A DNA stretch of 64,000 nt from Halomonas salinarum. Lineage in GTDB: Bacteria > Pseudomonadota > Gammaproteobacteria > Pseudomonadales > Halomonadaceae. The notes under the pieces are model-generated. The model was given only the letters and a program-made list of their open reading frames with translations, was not told the origin of the DNA and did no database searches. Positions 1 to 10,499 of this stretch are shown here, one piece after another (the first letter of the stretch is position 1; every line of letters begins with the position of its first letter). The stretch lies in assembly GCF_012062845.1 (NCBI RefSeq), contig NZ_WWNB01000003.1, positions 124,001 to 188,000 of the forward strand, read 5' to 3'. Made by a program: the position numbers and the translations under genes.

Positions 1-233
1 TTTAACTGCTCGACCAGGTTTCGTGCGGTGATCAGGAACAGCTGGCCCTCTGGTGTCAGCCCAACAGGGGTGGTGGAACGATCCACCAGGGTTACGCCCA
101 CCGCCTGCTCAAGCGAACGTATGCGGCGACTAAAAGCCGGCTGAGTCACATGACGCTGGCGCGCCGAGGCGGAAAAACTGCAGGTATTGGACAGGGCGAC
201 GAAGTCTTCCAGCCACTTGGTTTCGAGATTCAC
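1..233 (-). CDS. LysR-family transcriptional regulator, HypT/YjiE-like (C-terminus cut by window edge)
   Basis: Only the N-terminal ~77 residues are present; the gene runs off the left edge. The first residues (NLETKWLEDFVALSN) and the winged-helix motif TQPAFSRRIRSLEQAVGV closely resemble E. coli YjiE/HypT, a LysR-type regulator known to respond to hypochlorite. The start is taken as GTG at 233 because GGAG lies seven bases upstream; an ATG four codons further out has no ribosome site. It reads in the same direction as the cardiolipin synthase upstream. The effector-binding domain is outside the window, so the ligand cannot be judged; membership of the family is secure, the HypT assignment is inference. 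Confidence 0.85.
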   Translation of the reverse strand, partial: MNLETKWLEDFVALSNTCSFSASARQRHVTQPAFSRRIRSLEQAVGVTLVDRSTTPVGLTPEGQLFLITARNLVEQL

Positions 234-386
234 CGCGACTCCGTTGGAATGTCATATAAAGGTGATAACCCGACCAAGCCGGGTTCACGAGGCTTGCCAC
301 TCTAGCCGCTCCTCTGCTGATTTCCAATTGCAGGGTCGGCTTGCTGAAAATCGCTGTCCCATCAGAGCCATCGGGACAATAACCGG

Positions 387-1805
387 TCACTGGATAGGCG
401 ACAGGAGGTAAGCCGCCCGTGATATCAGCTTACGCCATAGGGCGCGCTTCTGAAGCTCTTCGTACTCGACTCGGCGACAATTGGCAAAGTCGGCCTCCAG
501 CATCGCTTCTACATCACTGGCAAAGCGCGAATCGGAAACGAAGGCCGTGATCTCGAAATTGAGCCTGAATGAGCGATTGTCGAGGTTGACAGTCCCCACA
601 CTGGCGGCAGTGTCGTCGATCAATATGACCTTCTGGTGCAGGAATCCGGGCTGATAACGGTACACCTTGATGCCGGCACGCAGCATGTCCGGGAGGAACG
701 CGAAAGCGGACAGAAATACCAATAGATGATCAGGTCGTTCAGGCATCATGATGCGCACATCAACACCGCGCATCGCTGCCAAACGTAACGCATCCAGAAC
801 GCTGTGATCCGGCACGAAGTAGGGGCTGGTCACCCATAGACGCTGCTCGGCACTATGAATGGCGTGTTGCACCAATAGACTCGCCGTCTCCTGGTGGTCC
901 GCTGGCCCCGAGGGTACGACCACGACATTTCGCCCGTTTTCACAAGCTCCCTGCGGCTTCCAGGCAAGACCCAAGACCTCGCCTGTGGCCCAGTGCCAGT
1001 CTTCCCAAAACGCTTCCTGCAGCCCCAGCACGCTCGGCCCTGTCAGCTTGAGGTGGGTATCACGCCAGTGCCCATGTCGCGGATCCTGGCCCAGATATTC
1101 GACACCGACATTGAAGCCACCGAGCCACCCTTCCCGGCCATCCACTACCAGTATCTTGCGATGGTTGCGGAAGTTGAGCTGGAAGCGGTGCCGCCACCCC
1201 CTTGATGAGTGAAAGGCACTGACGCCTACCCCGGCTTCACAAAGGTCCCGAAGATAGCCTTCCTTTAACTTGCGACTGCCGATTTCGTCATACAGGAAAT
1301 AGACGCGCACCCCGCGCTCGGCGGCTTGCATCAAATGTTGCTTGAGGCGAAGACCAAGGGCGTCGTGGCGCACGATGAAGAACTGGACGAGGACATAATC
1401 CTCGGCCGCATCGATACCCGCAAAAAGGCTCTCGAACGTCTCATCCCCATCGATCAGCAACTGGGTATTGTTGCCGCGTGTCATCGGCATCAATGCGAGC
1501 TGCTCGACGGCACGCAGGTCACCATGGCTACTACCGGCGAGAAAAGGATCGACCTGGGGGCGATAACGCGCGAGTACGCGGCGTAATACCGTATCTCGCT
1601 CGCCGCGAGCCGACACATAACCGTAGAAACGCGGTCGACCGAATATCCAGTAGGCCGGCAGCGCAAGATAAGGGAAGGTCACTAGAGAAATGATCCAGGC
1701 GATGGCCCCCTGAGAGGTTCGGCTGGACATGAGGGCCAGAACCGCCGACAGCAGGCCTGACACATGAATCAGAAAAATGGCCGTTGCTACCAGCCATGAG
1801 GTCAT
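387..1805 (-). CDS. cls: Cardiolipin synthase (phospholipase D family)
   Basis: Membrane enzyme that condenses two phosphatidylglycerols into cardiolipin and glycerol. The 472 residues match the usual length. Two transmembrane segments occupy about residues 5-25 and 33-55, followed by two phospholipase D HKD motifs: H215-x-K217-x4-D222 (HRKILVVDG) and H390-x-K392-x4-D397 (HQKVILIDD), each followed by the expected GG/GT-N segment. The ATG at 1805 has AGGA seven bases upstream. It lies between the fumarase gene (88 bases upstream) and the LysR gene (downstream), all leftward. Cardiolipin rises under osmotic stress in many bacteria, which would suit a halophile, but nothing in the sequence shows regulation. 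Confidence 0.95.
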   Translation of the reverse strand: MTSWLVATAIFLIHVSGLLSAVLALMSSRTSQGAIAWIISLVTFPYLALPAYWIFGRPRFYGYVSARGERDTVLRRVLARYRPQVDPFLAGSSHGDLRAVEQLALMPMTRGNNTQLLIDGDETFESLFAGIDAAEDYVLVQFFIVRHDALGLRLKQHLMQAAERGVRVYFLYDEIGSRKLKEGYLRDLCEAGVGVSAFHSSRGWRHRFQLNFRNHRKILVVDGREGWLGGFNVGVEYLGQDPRHGHWRDTHLKLTGPSVLGLQEAFWEDWHWATGEVLGLAWKPQGACENGRNVVVVPSGPADHQETASLLVQHAIHSAEQRLWVTSPYFVPDHSVLDALRLAAMRGVDVRIMMPERPDHLLVFLSAFAFLPDMLRAGIKVYRYQPGFLHQKVILIDDTAASVGTVNLDNRSFRLNFEITAFVSDSRFASDVEAMLEADFANCRRVEYEELQKRALWRKLISRAAYLLSPIQ

Positions 1806-1892
1806 GGTCGCATCCTTCGACGATGAAAAGCGAAAGTGGTACCCCCGACAATGTCGAGAGCACCGGTTAGCACTAGCGAGAAATGACCAGGC

Positions 1893-3398
1893 TCACACCC
1901 GCTCGGCGATGATTTCCTTCCACTTGGCCGGCCCGCTCTGGTGAACCGACTCCCCCTGGCTATCGACCGCCACGGTGACGGGCATGTCTTCCACCTCGAA
2001 TTCGTAGATGGCTTCCATGCCCAGGTCCTCGAAGCCGACTACCCGAGATTTCTTGATGGCCTGAGCAACCAGGTAGGCAGCGCCTCCCACGGCCATCAGG
2101 TAGGTAGCTTGGTTGTCGCGGATCGCTTCAATGGCCATTGGGCCGCGCTCGGCCTTGCCGACCATGCCCAATAGCCCGGTCTCCTCGAGCATCGTGCGGG
2201 TAAACTTATCCATGCGAGTCGCAGTGGTTGGACCGGCAGGTCCCACGACCTCGTCGCGAACCGGGTCGACCGGCCCCACGTAATAGATGAAGCGCCCTTT
2301 CATGTCGACAGGCAACGATTCGCCCTTGGCCAACATCTCGGTCATGCGCTTGTGAGCCGCGTCACGGCCGGTAAGGAGCTTGCCGTTGAGCAGCAAGGTG
2401 TCCCCCGGCTGCCAGTTGCGCACTTCTTCAGGCGTGACGGTATCGAGATTGACGCGCTTGACGTTCTCGCCGATCTCACGCGTGATTTCCGGCCAGTCTT
2501 CTAGCTTCGGCGCGGGCAGTTCAGCAGCACCGTTACCATCCAGACTAAAGTGCACGTGACGGGTGGCTGCACAGTTGGGAATGATGGCGACCGGCTTGTT
2601 GGCGGCATGCGTCGGGAAATCCTTGACCTTGATGTCGAGCACCGTGGTCAGGCCACCAAGCCCCTGAGCGCCAATCCCGCTTTGATTGACCTTGTCGTAA
2701 AGCTCCAGGCGTAATTCCTCGGCACGATCGCTTGCCCCCCGTGCCTGCAGCTCCTGAATATCGATGGGATCGAGAAGCGCTTCCTTGGCAATCTCCATGG
2801 CCTTCTCGGCAGTACCCCCAATACCGATGCCTAGCATGCCGGGCGGGCACCAGCCGGCGCCCATTTTGGGCAATTGCTCAAGCACCCAGTCCACCACCGA
2901 GTCTGATGGATTAAGCATGGCAAACTTGGACTTGGCCTCGCTGCCACCCCCCTTTGCAGCCACATGGACCTCGACCTTGTCACCCGGCACCAGCTTATGG
3001 TGAATAATGGCAGGAGTATTATCCTTGGTGTTCTGGCGCTTTCCGTCAGGGTCGGCAAGCACGGATGCCCTCAGCACATTATCAGGTAGCTTATAAGCAC
3101 GGCGTACGCCTTCATTGATCATGTCATCGAGGCTCATCTCAGCGTCCCACTGAACGTTCATGCCGACATGCACAAAGACAGTGACAATGCCCGTGTCCTG
3201 ACAGATCGGACGGTGGCCCAGCGCGCACATGCGCGAATTGATGAGGATCTGGGCAATGGCGTCCTTGGCGGCGGGGTTTTCTTCCCGCTCATAGGCGCCA
3301 TGCATGGCGTCGATGAAATCCTTGGGATGATAGTAGGAGATGTACTGGAGTGCGTCGGCAACGCTTTGAATAAGATCATCCTGGCGGATCACGGTCAT
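1893..3398 (-). CDS. fumA: Class I (iron-sulfur) fumarate hydratase
   Basis: Converts fumarate to L-malate in the TCA cycle using an oxygen-sensitive [4Fe-4S] cluster. Both class I halves (alpha and beta domains) are fused in a single chain of 501 residues. Cysteines C66 (RPICQDTG), C184 (GWCPPGM) and C276 (PNCAATRH) have nearly the spacing of the cluster ligands C105, C224 and C318 of E. coli FumA. The start at 3398 (MTVIRQDDL) is preferred over the ATG at 3434 because GGGAG stands ten bases upstream and the residues before it do not look conserved. A sigma70-like promoter lies just upstream. No class II fumarase is in the window. Confidence 0.95.
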   Translation of the reverse strand: MTVIRQDDLIQSVADALQYISYYHPKDFIDAMHGAYEREENPAAKDAIAQILINSRMCALGHRPICQDTGIVTVFVHVGMNVQWDAEMSLDDMINEGVRRAYKLPDNVLRASVLADPDGKRQNTKDNTPAIIHHKLVPGDKVEVHVAAKGGGSEAKSKFAMLNPSDSVVDWVLEQLPKMGAGWCPPGMLGIGIGGTAEKAMEIAKEALLDPIDIQELQARGASDRAEELRLELYDKVNQSGIGAQGLGGLTTVLDIKVKDFPTHAANKPVAIIPNCAATRHVHFSLDGNGAAELPAPKLEDWPEITREIGENVKRVNLDTVTPEEVRNWQPGDTLLLNGKLLTGRDAAHKRMTEMLAKGESLPVDMKGRFIYYVGPVDPVRDEVVGPAGPTTATRMDKFTRTMLEETGLLGMVGKAERGPMAIEAIRDNQATYLMAVGGAAYLVAQAIKKSRVVGFEDLGMEAIYEFEVEDMPVTVAVDSQGESVHQSGPAKWKEIIAERV

Positions 3399-3466
3399 AT
3401 GGATGCGACTCCCTGGCATTGTCATCGGGCTCACCGTGGTCAGGTCACGGTAAACGAAGTGCGCGC

Positions 3467-3495
3467 ATTATACCGTATGGACTTCTAGGGCTGAA
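3467..3495 (-). promoter_or_regulatory. Predicted sigma70 promoter of the fumarase gene
   Basis: On the minus strand a perfect -10 box TATAAT (plus positions 3467-3472) is preceded at 17 bases by TTCAGC (3490-3495), a weak -35. It sits about 70 bases upstream of the preferred fumarase start. Prediction from consensus only. Confidence 0.45.
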
Positions 3496-3603
3496 TTACC
3501 TCTTCAGCATTTCACATTAGCAACAACTCACAGGGATATAAGGTAACGGTATAAAATCATCCTGTAAGGGGATTCTCCCACGCACCAAAATAGGCGGCAC
3601 ATC

Positions 3604-3748
3604 ATGTCTTCGCATGTGAGACAGACGAACTGGGACTTGGCCTTCGAGTTCTACAAAGGCAAATCACATTGCGCGCTTGAGGAAGCCCAAGGAGTCGATG
3701 CATCCAGTAGCCAACCCCGAGACGAATCTCGGGGCCTTCAGGCATCCA

Positions 3749-3777
<29 letters not shown>
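3604..3777 (+). CDS. Small hypothetical ORF (57 aa), doubtful
   Basis: An ATG at 3604 opens a 57-codon frame starting [18 protein letters not shown]. It is preceded by AGGCGG at eight bases and by a plausible promoter (-35 CTCACA at 3527-3532, -10 TATAAA at 3550-3555, 17-base spacing). It overlaps the 3' end of uvrB on the other strand by 29 bases and contains a strong hairpin at 3715-3734. I recognise no family. The combination of promoter, ribosome site and frame is suggestive, but the second half is low-complexity and may not be coding. Confidence 0.25.
3715..3734. terminator. Hairpin downstream of uvrB, possible terminator
   Basis: CCCCGAGA and TCTCGGGG pair perfectly around a four-base loop (TTCG on the minus strand, a stable tetraloop). 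It lies 15 bases past the uvrB stop in the direction of uvrB transcription. No T-run follows on the minus strand (GGGGTTGGCT), so intrinsic termination is uncertain. Confidence 0.4.
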
Positions 3778-5779
<2,002 letters not shown>

Positions 5780-5838
5780 ATGGGCTCTCGGCTATGAGTG
5801 GTCACTGACCGCATAAGTGAGATAACGGTATAAATTAA

Positions 5839-6255
5839 TCAGGACTCCTCTTGTGGGGCCTGCCGGGTCGTGATCTCAACCGTCGAAGCCGTCATCAGAC
5901 GGTGGATGGGGCAACGATCAGAGATCTCCGTCAGTCGCGTGAGTTGCGTCTCATCATCGATACCCTCGAAGCGCAGACTGACATCAAGTCGATAGACCCC
6001 ATGACGCTCATCGCGTTCATCACGAACCACCCAAGCCTTGACGCCCTCTAGCGGCCATCCCTTACGGTAGGCATACATCTGAGCGGTTATCGCTTTACAG
6101 GCGGCCAGCGACAGATCGAAATAGTCATGGGGGTCCGGCGCACTGTTATCGCCGCCGGCCACCTTGGGAGCATCGACATACAGGTCTTCAAACCCTTCCA
6201 GCTCGACTTTCTGGCGAAGACGACCATCACGCTGACTAATCACGGTAATCGTCAT
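5839..6255 (-). CDS. OsmC family protein
   Basis: 138-residue member of the OsmC/Ohr superfamily, small homodimeric thiol peroxidases or related proteins. Conserved features are the first helix around DLSLAACKAITAQMYAYRKG with its cysteine and a second cysteine in SDRCPIHRLM, plus the glycine-rich N-terminal strand. It resembles the YhfA/OsmC-like branch more than Ohr, so the natural substrate is unknown. It starts one base after the stop of the small HMA-like gene, so the two are almost certainly cotranscribed and perhaps translationally coupled. Confidence 0.85.
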   Translation of the reverse strand: MTITVISQRDGRLRQKVELEGFEDLYVDAPKVAGGDNSAPDPHDYFDLSLAACKAITAQMYAYRKGWPLEGVKAWVVRDERDERHGVYRLDVSLRFEGIDDETQLTRLTEISDRCPIHRLMTASTVEITTRQAPQEES

Positions 6256-6256
6256 A

Positions 6257-6448
6257 TCAACTCACCTTGACGCCAAGCTTGTCGACGGCCTTGATCAGCA
6301 CATCGCGACGCACCCGCCCTTCTACCTCAGCCCCATGTCGTCCTACTTCAGCGCTCTCGACGCCATCGAGCATCATCAGCGTGGTGGTGATGCGATTGAC
6401 CAGTTCAGTGCTTTCGACCCCTTTAAAGGTCAGCGATACGGTCGCCAT
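6257..6448 (-). CDS. Small HMA-fold-like protein lacking the metal-binding CxxC
   Basis: A 63-residue protein with the ferredoxin-like pattern of heavy-metal-associated domains: MATVSLTFKGVEST, then LMMLDGVESAEV and a C-terminal LIKAVDKLGVKVS. Where HMA domains carry GMxCxxC this one has GVESTEL, so it cannot bind copper in the usual way. The second ATG (6448) is chosen because AGAGGA lies six bases before it and abuts the first ATG (6454). It is the first gene of a two-gene unit with the OsmC protein. The fold is inferred from pattern only; the function is unknown. Confidence 0.65.
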   Translation of the reverse strand: MATVSLTFKGVESTELVNRITTTLMMLDGVESAEVGRHGAEVEGRVRRDVLIKAVDKLGVKVS

Positions 6449-6602
6449 GGACATTCCTCTGAGCGGCGCTTGGTTGATCTATCAGTCTAGCACGGCCTTG
6501 CCGGCGGCCGGCCAGCCTTGAATCATCGCCAACTGCCCCCATAGCCCACCCACAGACCACGGAAACACATCCGCCGGATGCCGATCCTCAAGGGAGATCC
6601 GT

Positions 6603-7643
6603 ATGACCGATTGGAGTGCGCGCATCGGCGCCACCGCAAATGGCGAGGCCCGCGTCACCTTCGACACCCCGAATGCCGCGCGCCAAGCATTGGACAGCAC
6701 CGTCATTACACCACTGGTGCATCTGGGCATTCTTGAAGTGTCGGGCGGCGATGCCGAGCGTTTTCTGCAGGGCCAGACCAGCGCCCAGCTATCTCTCGCC
6801 AATGGCGATTTTGCACCGCTGACCTGCTTCTGTGGCACCAAGGGACGCATGCTGGCCAACGCCCAAGTGTTTCAGGTTGCCAAGGACTGTTATTGGCTAC
6901 TGATGGAGCAGTCACTTCTCGAACCGCTGAAAGGGCATCTTGATAAATTCGCCGTCTTCTACAAGGCCGACATGCGCCTGCGTGACGATGTGGCCCCGAT
7001 TGGCCTGATTGGCCATGATGCCCCCGCCTTGCTGGAAGCTCGCCTTGATATCGAACCGCCGCATATCTGGCACCAGAGCCAGCAAGATGAGCGCGTCGTG
7101 TTACGCCACCCCGGGCCTCGCCCGCGCCTGATTGCACTGCTGCCTACCGCCGAACTAGAGGCGAGCTGGCAAACACTGACGCAACAGGCGACACCCGTTG
7201 GTAACGACGTGTGGTGCCTGCATGACATCCAGGCCGGTCTCGGCTGGTTACGCTCAAGCCAGCAGGACAGCTACCTCCCACAGATGCTCAACTGGGAAGC
7301 GCTGGGCGGGATCAGTTTCAAGAAAGGCTGCTATACAGGTCAGGAAGTCGTGGCACGCGCCCACTTCCGCGGACAGGTGAAAAAACGCCTGGTGAGACTG
7401 ACATTCGAAGGGGGTGAACTGCCTGAGGTCGGTACCGAGGTCATGGATGCCAATGGCAAACGCCAAGGTGTCGTTTTTTCCGCCGAGCGAGACGCCTACC
7501 ATCAGGTTGAGTTACTGGCCGTGCTCAACATCAAGGAATTCCCGGAACCACTCACAGTTGAAGGGGTGCGTTGCCAGCGTCAGCGTTTGCCCTATCCACT
7601 AGAACGCCTGGACCCCGAAGTGCTGATTACGCACAAGGGCTGA
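6603..7643 (+). CDS. ygfZ: YgfZ/GcvT-like folate-binding Fe-S cluster maturation protein
   Basis: 346-residue homologue of E. coli YgfZ, a tetrahydrofolate-dependent factor needed for activity of some Fe-S enzymes such as MiaB. The diagnostic motif KGCYTGQEVVAR, containing the functionally essential cysteine, is near residues 240-251. The fold is related to GcvT. The ATG at 6603 has GGGAG six bases upstream. It is monocistronic, reads rightward and converges on tatD with only ten bases between the two stops, so terminators must be absent or lie within coding sequence. Confidence 0.93.
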   Translation: MTDWSARIGATANGEARVTFDTPNAARQALDSTVITPLVHLGILEVSGGDAERFLQGQTSAQLSLANGDFAPLTCFCGTKGRMLANAQVFQVAKDCYWLLMEQSLLEPLKGHLDKFAVFYKADMRLRDDVAPIGLIGHDAPALLEARLDIEPPHIWHQSQQDERVVLRHPGPRPRLIALLPTAELEASWQTLTQQATPVGNDVWCLHDIQAGLGWLRSSQQDSYLPQMLNWEALGGISFKKGCYTGQEVVARAHFRGQVKKRLVRLTFEGGELPEVGTEVMDANGKRQGVVFSAERDAYHQVELLAVLNIKEFPEPLTVEGVRCQRQRLPYPLERLDPEVLITHKG

Positions 7644-7653
7644 GACGGCTTGT

Positions 7654-8469
7654 TCAATGGCCTGAACAGACGGCCAAATTGAACACGCGCGCCGCGTTGG
7701 CCGTAGTGAGTTCCTCCAACGTGGCGCGAGATGTTTTTTGCAGTGTGGCGACCTCATCAGCGATCATGGCGAGCCTCGCGGGTTCATTGCGTAGGCCCTT
7801 GAAACCTGCTGGGGGCATGTCAGGACTGTCGGTTTCCAGTACGAAGCCATGCGTCGGCAAGTCGGCAACGCAGCGTCGTAAACGCTTGGCTCTCTGGTGA
7901 GTCATTGCCCCACCCAGACCTAGCACAAACCCAAGCTCTAGGAATCGTTGTGCCTGTTGCAAGCTACCGGCGAAGGCATGAATCAGCCCACCCGCCGGCA
8001 GTCCAATCTCCTTGAGGCATTTCGCTACCTGGTCATTGGCGCGCACACAGTGAATCACCACCGGCAAATGGCGTACCTTGGCAATACGCAACTGTGCCTT
8101 GAATAGCGCCCACTGGGCATCGAGTGTGTCCTCAAAGCGTGCATCAATGCCGCATTCGCCCAACGCCACGACCTCCGGGTGGGCATCCAGCGCCTCCTCT
8201 AGCGCGACCAGGTCGTCATCATCGCTGACTCCCTGGGCATCACGCCCATGCTCACTGAAGCAGTGTTCGTCTAGAAAGTAGGGGTGCAGCCCCAGGCACA
8301 CACTGACATCAGCCCGCTGCCCCAGCGCCAGCACCGAGGACCAACGGGCCCGCGTTGTACCAGGCACGACAAAGTGCTCGACGCCCACTGCGTTCGCCCT
8401 TTCGAACATGGCATCACGATCGACGTCAAAATCCGGGAAATCCAGGTGGCAATGAGCGTCAATAAGCAT
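7654..8469 (-). CDS. tatD: TatD family metal-dependent hydrolase
   Basis: 271-residue TIM-barrel metal-dependent deoxyribonuclease family protein. The N-terminal metal motif DAHCHLD follows directly on the start; LGECGIDARFED carries the next acidic ligand, and HCVRAND and ETDSPDMPP supply later metal ligands. The start at 8469 is chosen because AAGGCGGA stands seven bases upstream and the protein then begins MLIDAHCHLD as in the family; the frame upstream overlaps prfC. It begins 13 bases after the prfC stop, so the two form a unit. Confidence 0.92.
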   Translation of the reverse strand: MLIDAHCHLDFPDFDVDRDAMFERANAVGVEHFVVPGTTRARWSSVLALGQRADVSVCLGLHPYFLDEHCFSEHGRDAQGVSDDDDLVALEEALDAHPEVVALGECGIDARFEDTLDAQWALFKAQLRIAKVRHLPVVIHCVRANDQVAKCLKEIGLPAGGLIHAFAGSLQQAQRFLELGFVLGLGGAMTHQRAKRLRRCVADLPTHGFVLETDSPDMPPAGFKGLRNEPARLAMIADEVATLQKTSRATLEELTTANAARVFNLAVCSGH

Positions 8470-8482
8470 ATCGGTGTCCGCC

Positions 8483-10078
8483 TTAGTGCTCGCGCGTCGC
8501 ACTGAAGCGTACGTCAGGCCAGCGCTCCTGGGTCATCTGCAAGTTAACGCGAGTGGGCGCGATATAGGTCAGACAGCCGCCGCCATCGTAAGCCAGGTTG
8601 GTGCTCGCCTTGCGCTTGAACTCGTCGAGCTTCTTGGGGTCATCGCAGTAGACCCAACGGGCCGTCTGAACATTGACGGCCTCATAGATACAATCGACCT
8701 TGTATTCCTCCTTGAGTCGATGAGCCACCACATCGAACTGCAACGTACCCACGGCGCCAAGGATCAGGTCGTTGTTGTCCATGGGCATGAACACCTGGGT
8801 AGCCCCCTCTTCGGATAGCTGCTGCAAGCCCTTCTGCAGTGCCTTCATCTTCAGCGGATCCTTGAGCCGCACGCGCTTGAAAAGCTCTGGTGCGAAATGC
8901 GGAATACCGGTGAAGCGCATGTCTTCACCCACCGTGAAAGTATCACCGATCTGAATGGTGCCGTGGTTATGCAGACCAATGATGTCACCAGGCCAGGCTT
9001 CTTCCACATGGGCACGATCCGATGCCATGAAGGTCAGGGCATCGGGTACCTTGACGTCCTTGCCGATACGCACATGGCGCATCTTCATGTTGCGATCGTA
9101 TTTGCCGGAACAGACCCGCAGGAAGGCAACGCGGTCACGGTGCTTGGGATCCATGTTGGCCTGGATCTTGAACACGAACCCGGTGAAGCGCTCATCCTTG
9201 GCATCCACCTCACGGGTGTTGGTCTCACGGGGCTGGGGAGATGGCGCATGCTCGACGAAGCCATCCAGCATCTCACGCACCCCAAAGTTGCCCATGGCAG
9301 TGCCGAAATACACGGGCGTCAGCTCCCCGCGACGATAGGCGTCCAGGTCGAATTCATGAGATGCGCCGCGCACCAGATCGACTTCCATTCGCAACTCTTC
9401 GGCCTGTGACTCGCCGAGAACCTCGTCGACCTCTGGGTTGTTCAGCCCCTCGATGCGCACATCCTCGGGAATGCGACTGCCCTGCCCCTGCTTGTAGAGG
9501 TGGATGATGTCGTTATAGAGATGATAGACACCACGGAAATGGCGCCCCATGCCAATCGGCCAGGTCATCGGTGCACACTGGATATTGAGCACGGTCTCGA
9601 CTTCGTCCATCACCTCGATGGGGTCGCGAATGTCGCGGTCCATCTTGTTGATGAAGGTCAGGATAGGCGTGGTACGCAGACGACAGACATCCATCAACTT
9701 GATGGTGCGGTCCTCGACGCCCTTGGCACCGTCGATGACCATCAACGCCGAGTCGACAGCGGTCAATGTCCGGTAGGTGTCTTCGGAGAAGTCCTCGTGA
9801 CCCGGCGTATCGAGCAGATTGACGATGCGCCCATTGTAGGGAAACTGCATCACCGAGGTCGTCACCGAGATGCCGCGCTCCTGCTCCATCTTCATCCAAT
9901 CTGACGTCGCATGGCGGTCATTCCGCTTGCTCTTCACGGAGCCCGCCATCTGGATGGCGTTTCCGAATAGCAGCATCTTTTCGGTGATGGTGGTCTTGCC
10001 CGCATCGGGGTGGGAGATGATCGCGAAAGTGCGTCGCAGATCGACTTGATTCTCAAGCTCGCTCATGAAATTCATCAC
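8483..10078 (-). CDS. prfC: Peptide chain release factor 3
   Basis: Ribosome-associated GTPase that recycles RF1 and RF2 after termination. The P-loop HPDAGKTT lies near residue 24, DTPGHEDF (G3) and NKMD (G4) follow, and the C-terminal half matches EF-G-like domains II and III. Length (531) equals the family's. Exact start is unclear: ATGs at 10078, 10075 and 10066 are all possible and none has a strong Shine-Dalgarno sequence; E. coli RF3 starts about ten residues before RRTFAIISH, which favours 10066-10078. Confidence 0.97.
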   Translation of the reverse strand: MMNFMSELENQVDLRRTFAIISHPDAGKTTITEKMLLFGNAIQMAGSVKSKRNDRHATSDWMKMEQERGISVTTSVMQFPYNGRIVNLLDTPGHEDFSEDTYRTLTAVDSALMVIDGAKGVEDRTIKLMDVCRLRTTPILTFINKMDRDIRDPIEVMDEVETVLNIQCAPMTWPIGMGRHFRGVYHLYNDIIHLYKQGQGSRIPEDVRIEGLNNPEVDEVLGESQAEELRMEVDLVRGASHEFDLDAYRRGELTPVYFGTAMGNFGVREMLDGFVEHAPSPQPRETNTREVDAKDERFTGFVFKIQANMDPKHRDRVAFLRVCSGKYDRNMKMRHVRIGKDVKVPDALTFMASDRAHVEEAWPGDIIGLHNHGTIQIGDTFTVGEDMRFTGIPHFAPELFKRVRLKDPLKMKALQKGLQQLSEEGATQVFMPMDNNDLILGAVGTLQFDVVAHRLKEEYKVDCIYEAVNVQTARWVYCDDPKKLDEFKRKASTNLAYDGGGCLTYIAPTRVNLQMTQERWPDVRFSATREH

Positions 10079-10499
10079 TGCTGGAGGGGGTTAGCCACAA
10101 CGGGCGGAATATGACGACATCTTAACACTCCAAGCGCAGTGGCCCAATTGGCCATGCAAGGCGCCCCCTTCTTCGGGGCGTACTGGGCGTAATCGAGAAT
10201 CAGCTCATACCAGACAGCGACGATATTGATCCCGCTCGGCAAAAATGATCAAAACGGCTCTAGAGCTGGCAGCGTAGGCACACAGATCAACACCACCGCT
10301 TAAGCGCAGCAAGACCAGGCCTACAGGCAGGACAGGGCCTTGCTGGACGCAATAAAAAAGCCGCCACCTTAAGAGTTGCGGCTTTTTTATGTTGATCATG
10401 GCGTTGCCCCTCACATGAAACCGGGCCACTCCGGTGATGAGGCTGATATAGCCAGGGAGGATTGCGGTATGATGCAGGGATCATCGGAACGGAGCCACC
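10079..10499. other. Intergenic region between prfC and regB
   Basis: 421 bases between two divergently read genes. It contains short inverted repeats (CGCCCC/GGGGCG around 10149-10172), a canonical terminator hairpin at 10354-10388 and no reading frame with a ribosome site that does not cross that hairpin. The terminator implies that some transcript ends here, possibly a small RNA read rightward from about 10150-10350, but no promoter is convincing. Confidence 0.4.
10354..10388. terminator. Bidirectional intrinsic terminator without an assigned gene
   Basis: AAAAAAGCCGC pairs with GCGGCTTTTTT across a 13-base loop, giving a T-run on either strand. It lies 112 bases before regB; no coding gene ends immediately before it on either strand. 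Confidence 0.8.

Noticed and set aside
5780..5838. LexA/SOS box upstream of uvrB
   Set aside because: No CTGT-N8-ACAG-like site in the short gap; control from further upstream cannot be excluded.
10205..10429. Minus-strand frame of 74 codons
   Set aside because: It runs through a canonical terminator hairpin, has no ribosome site and resembles no family.
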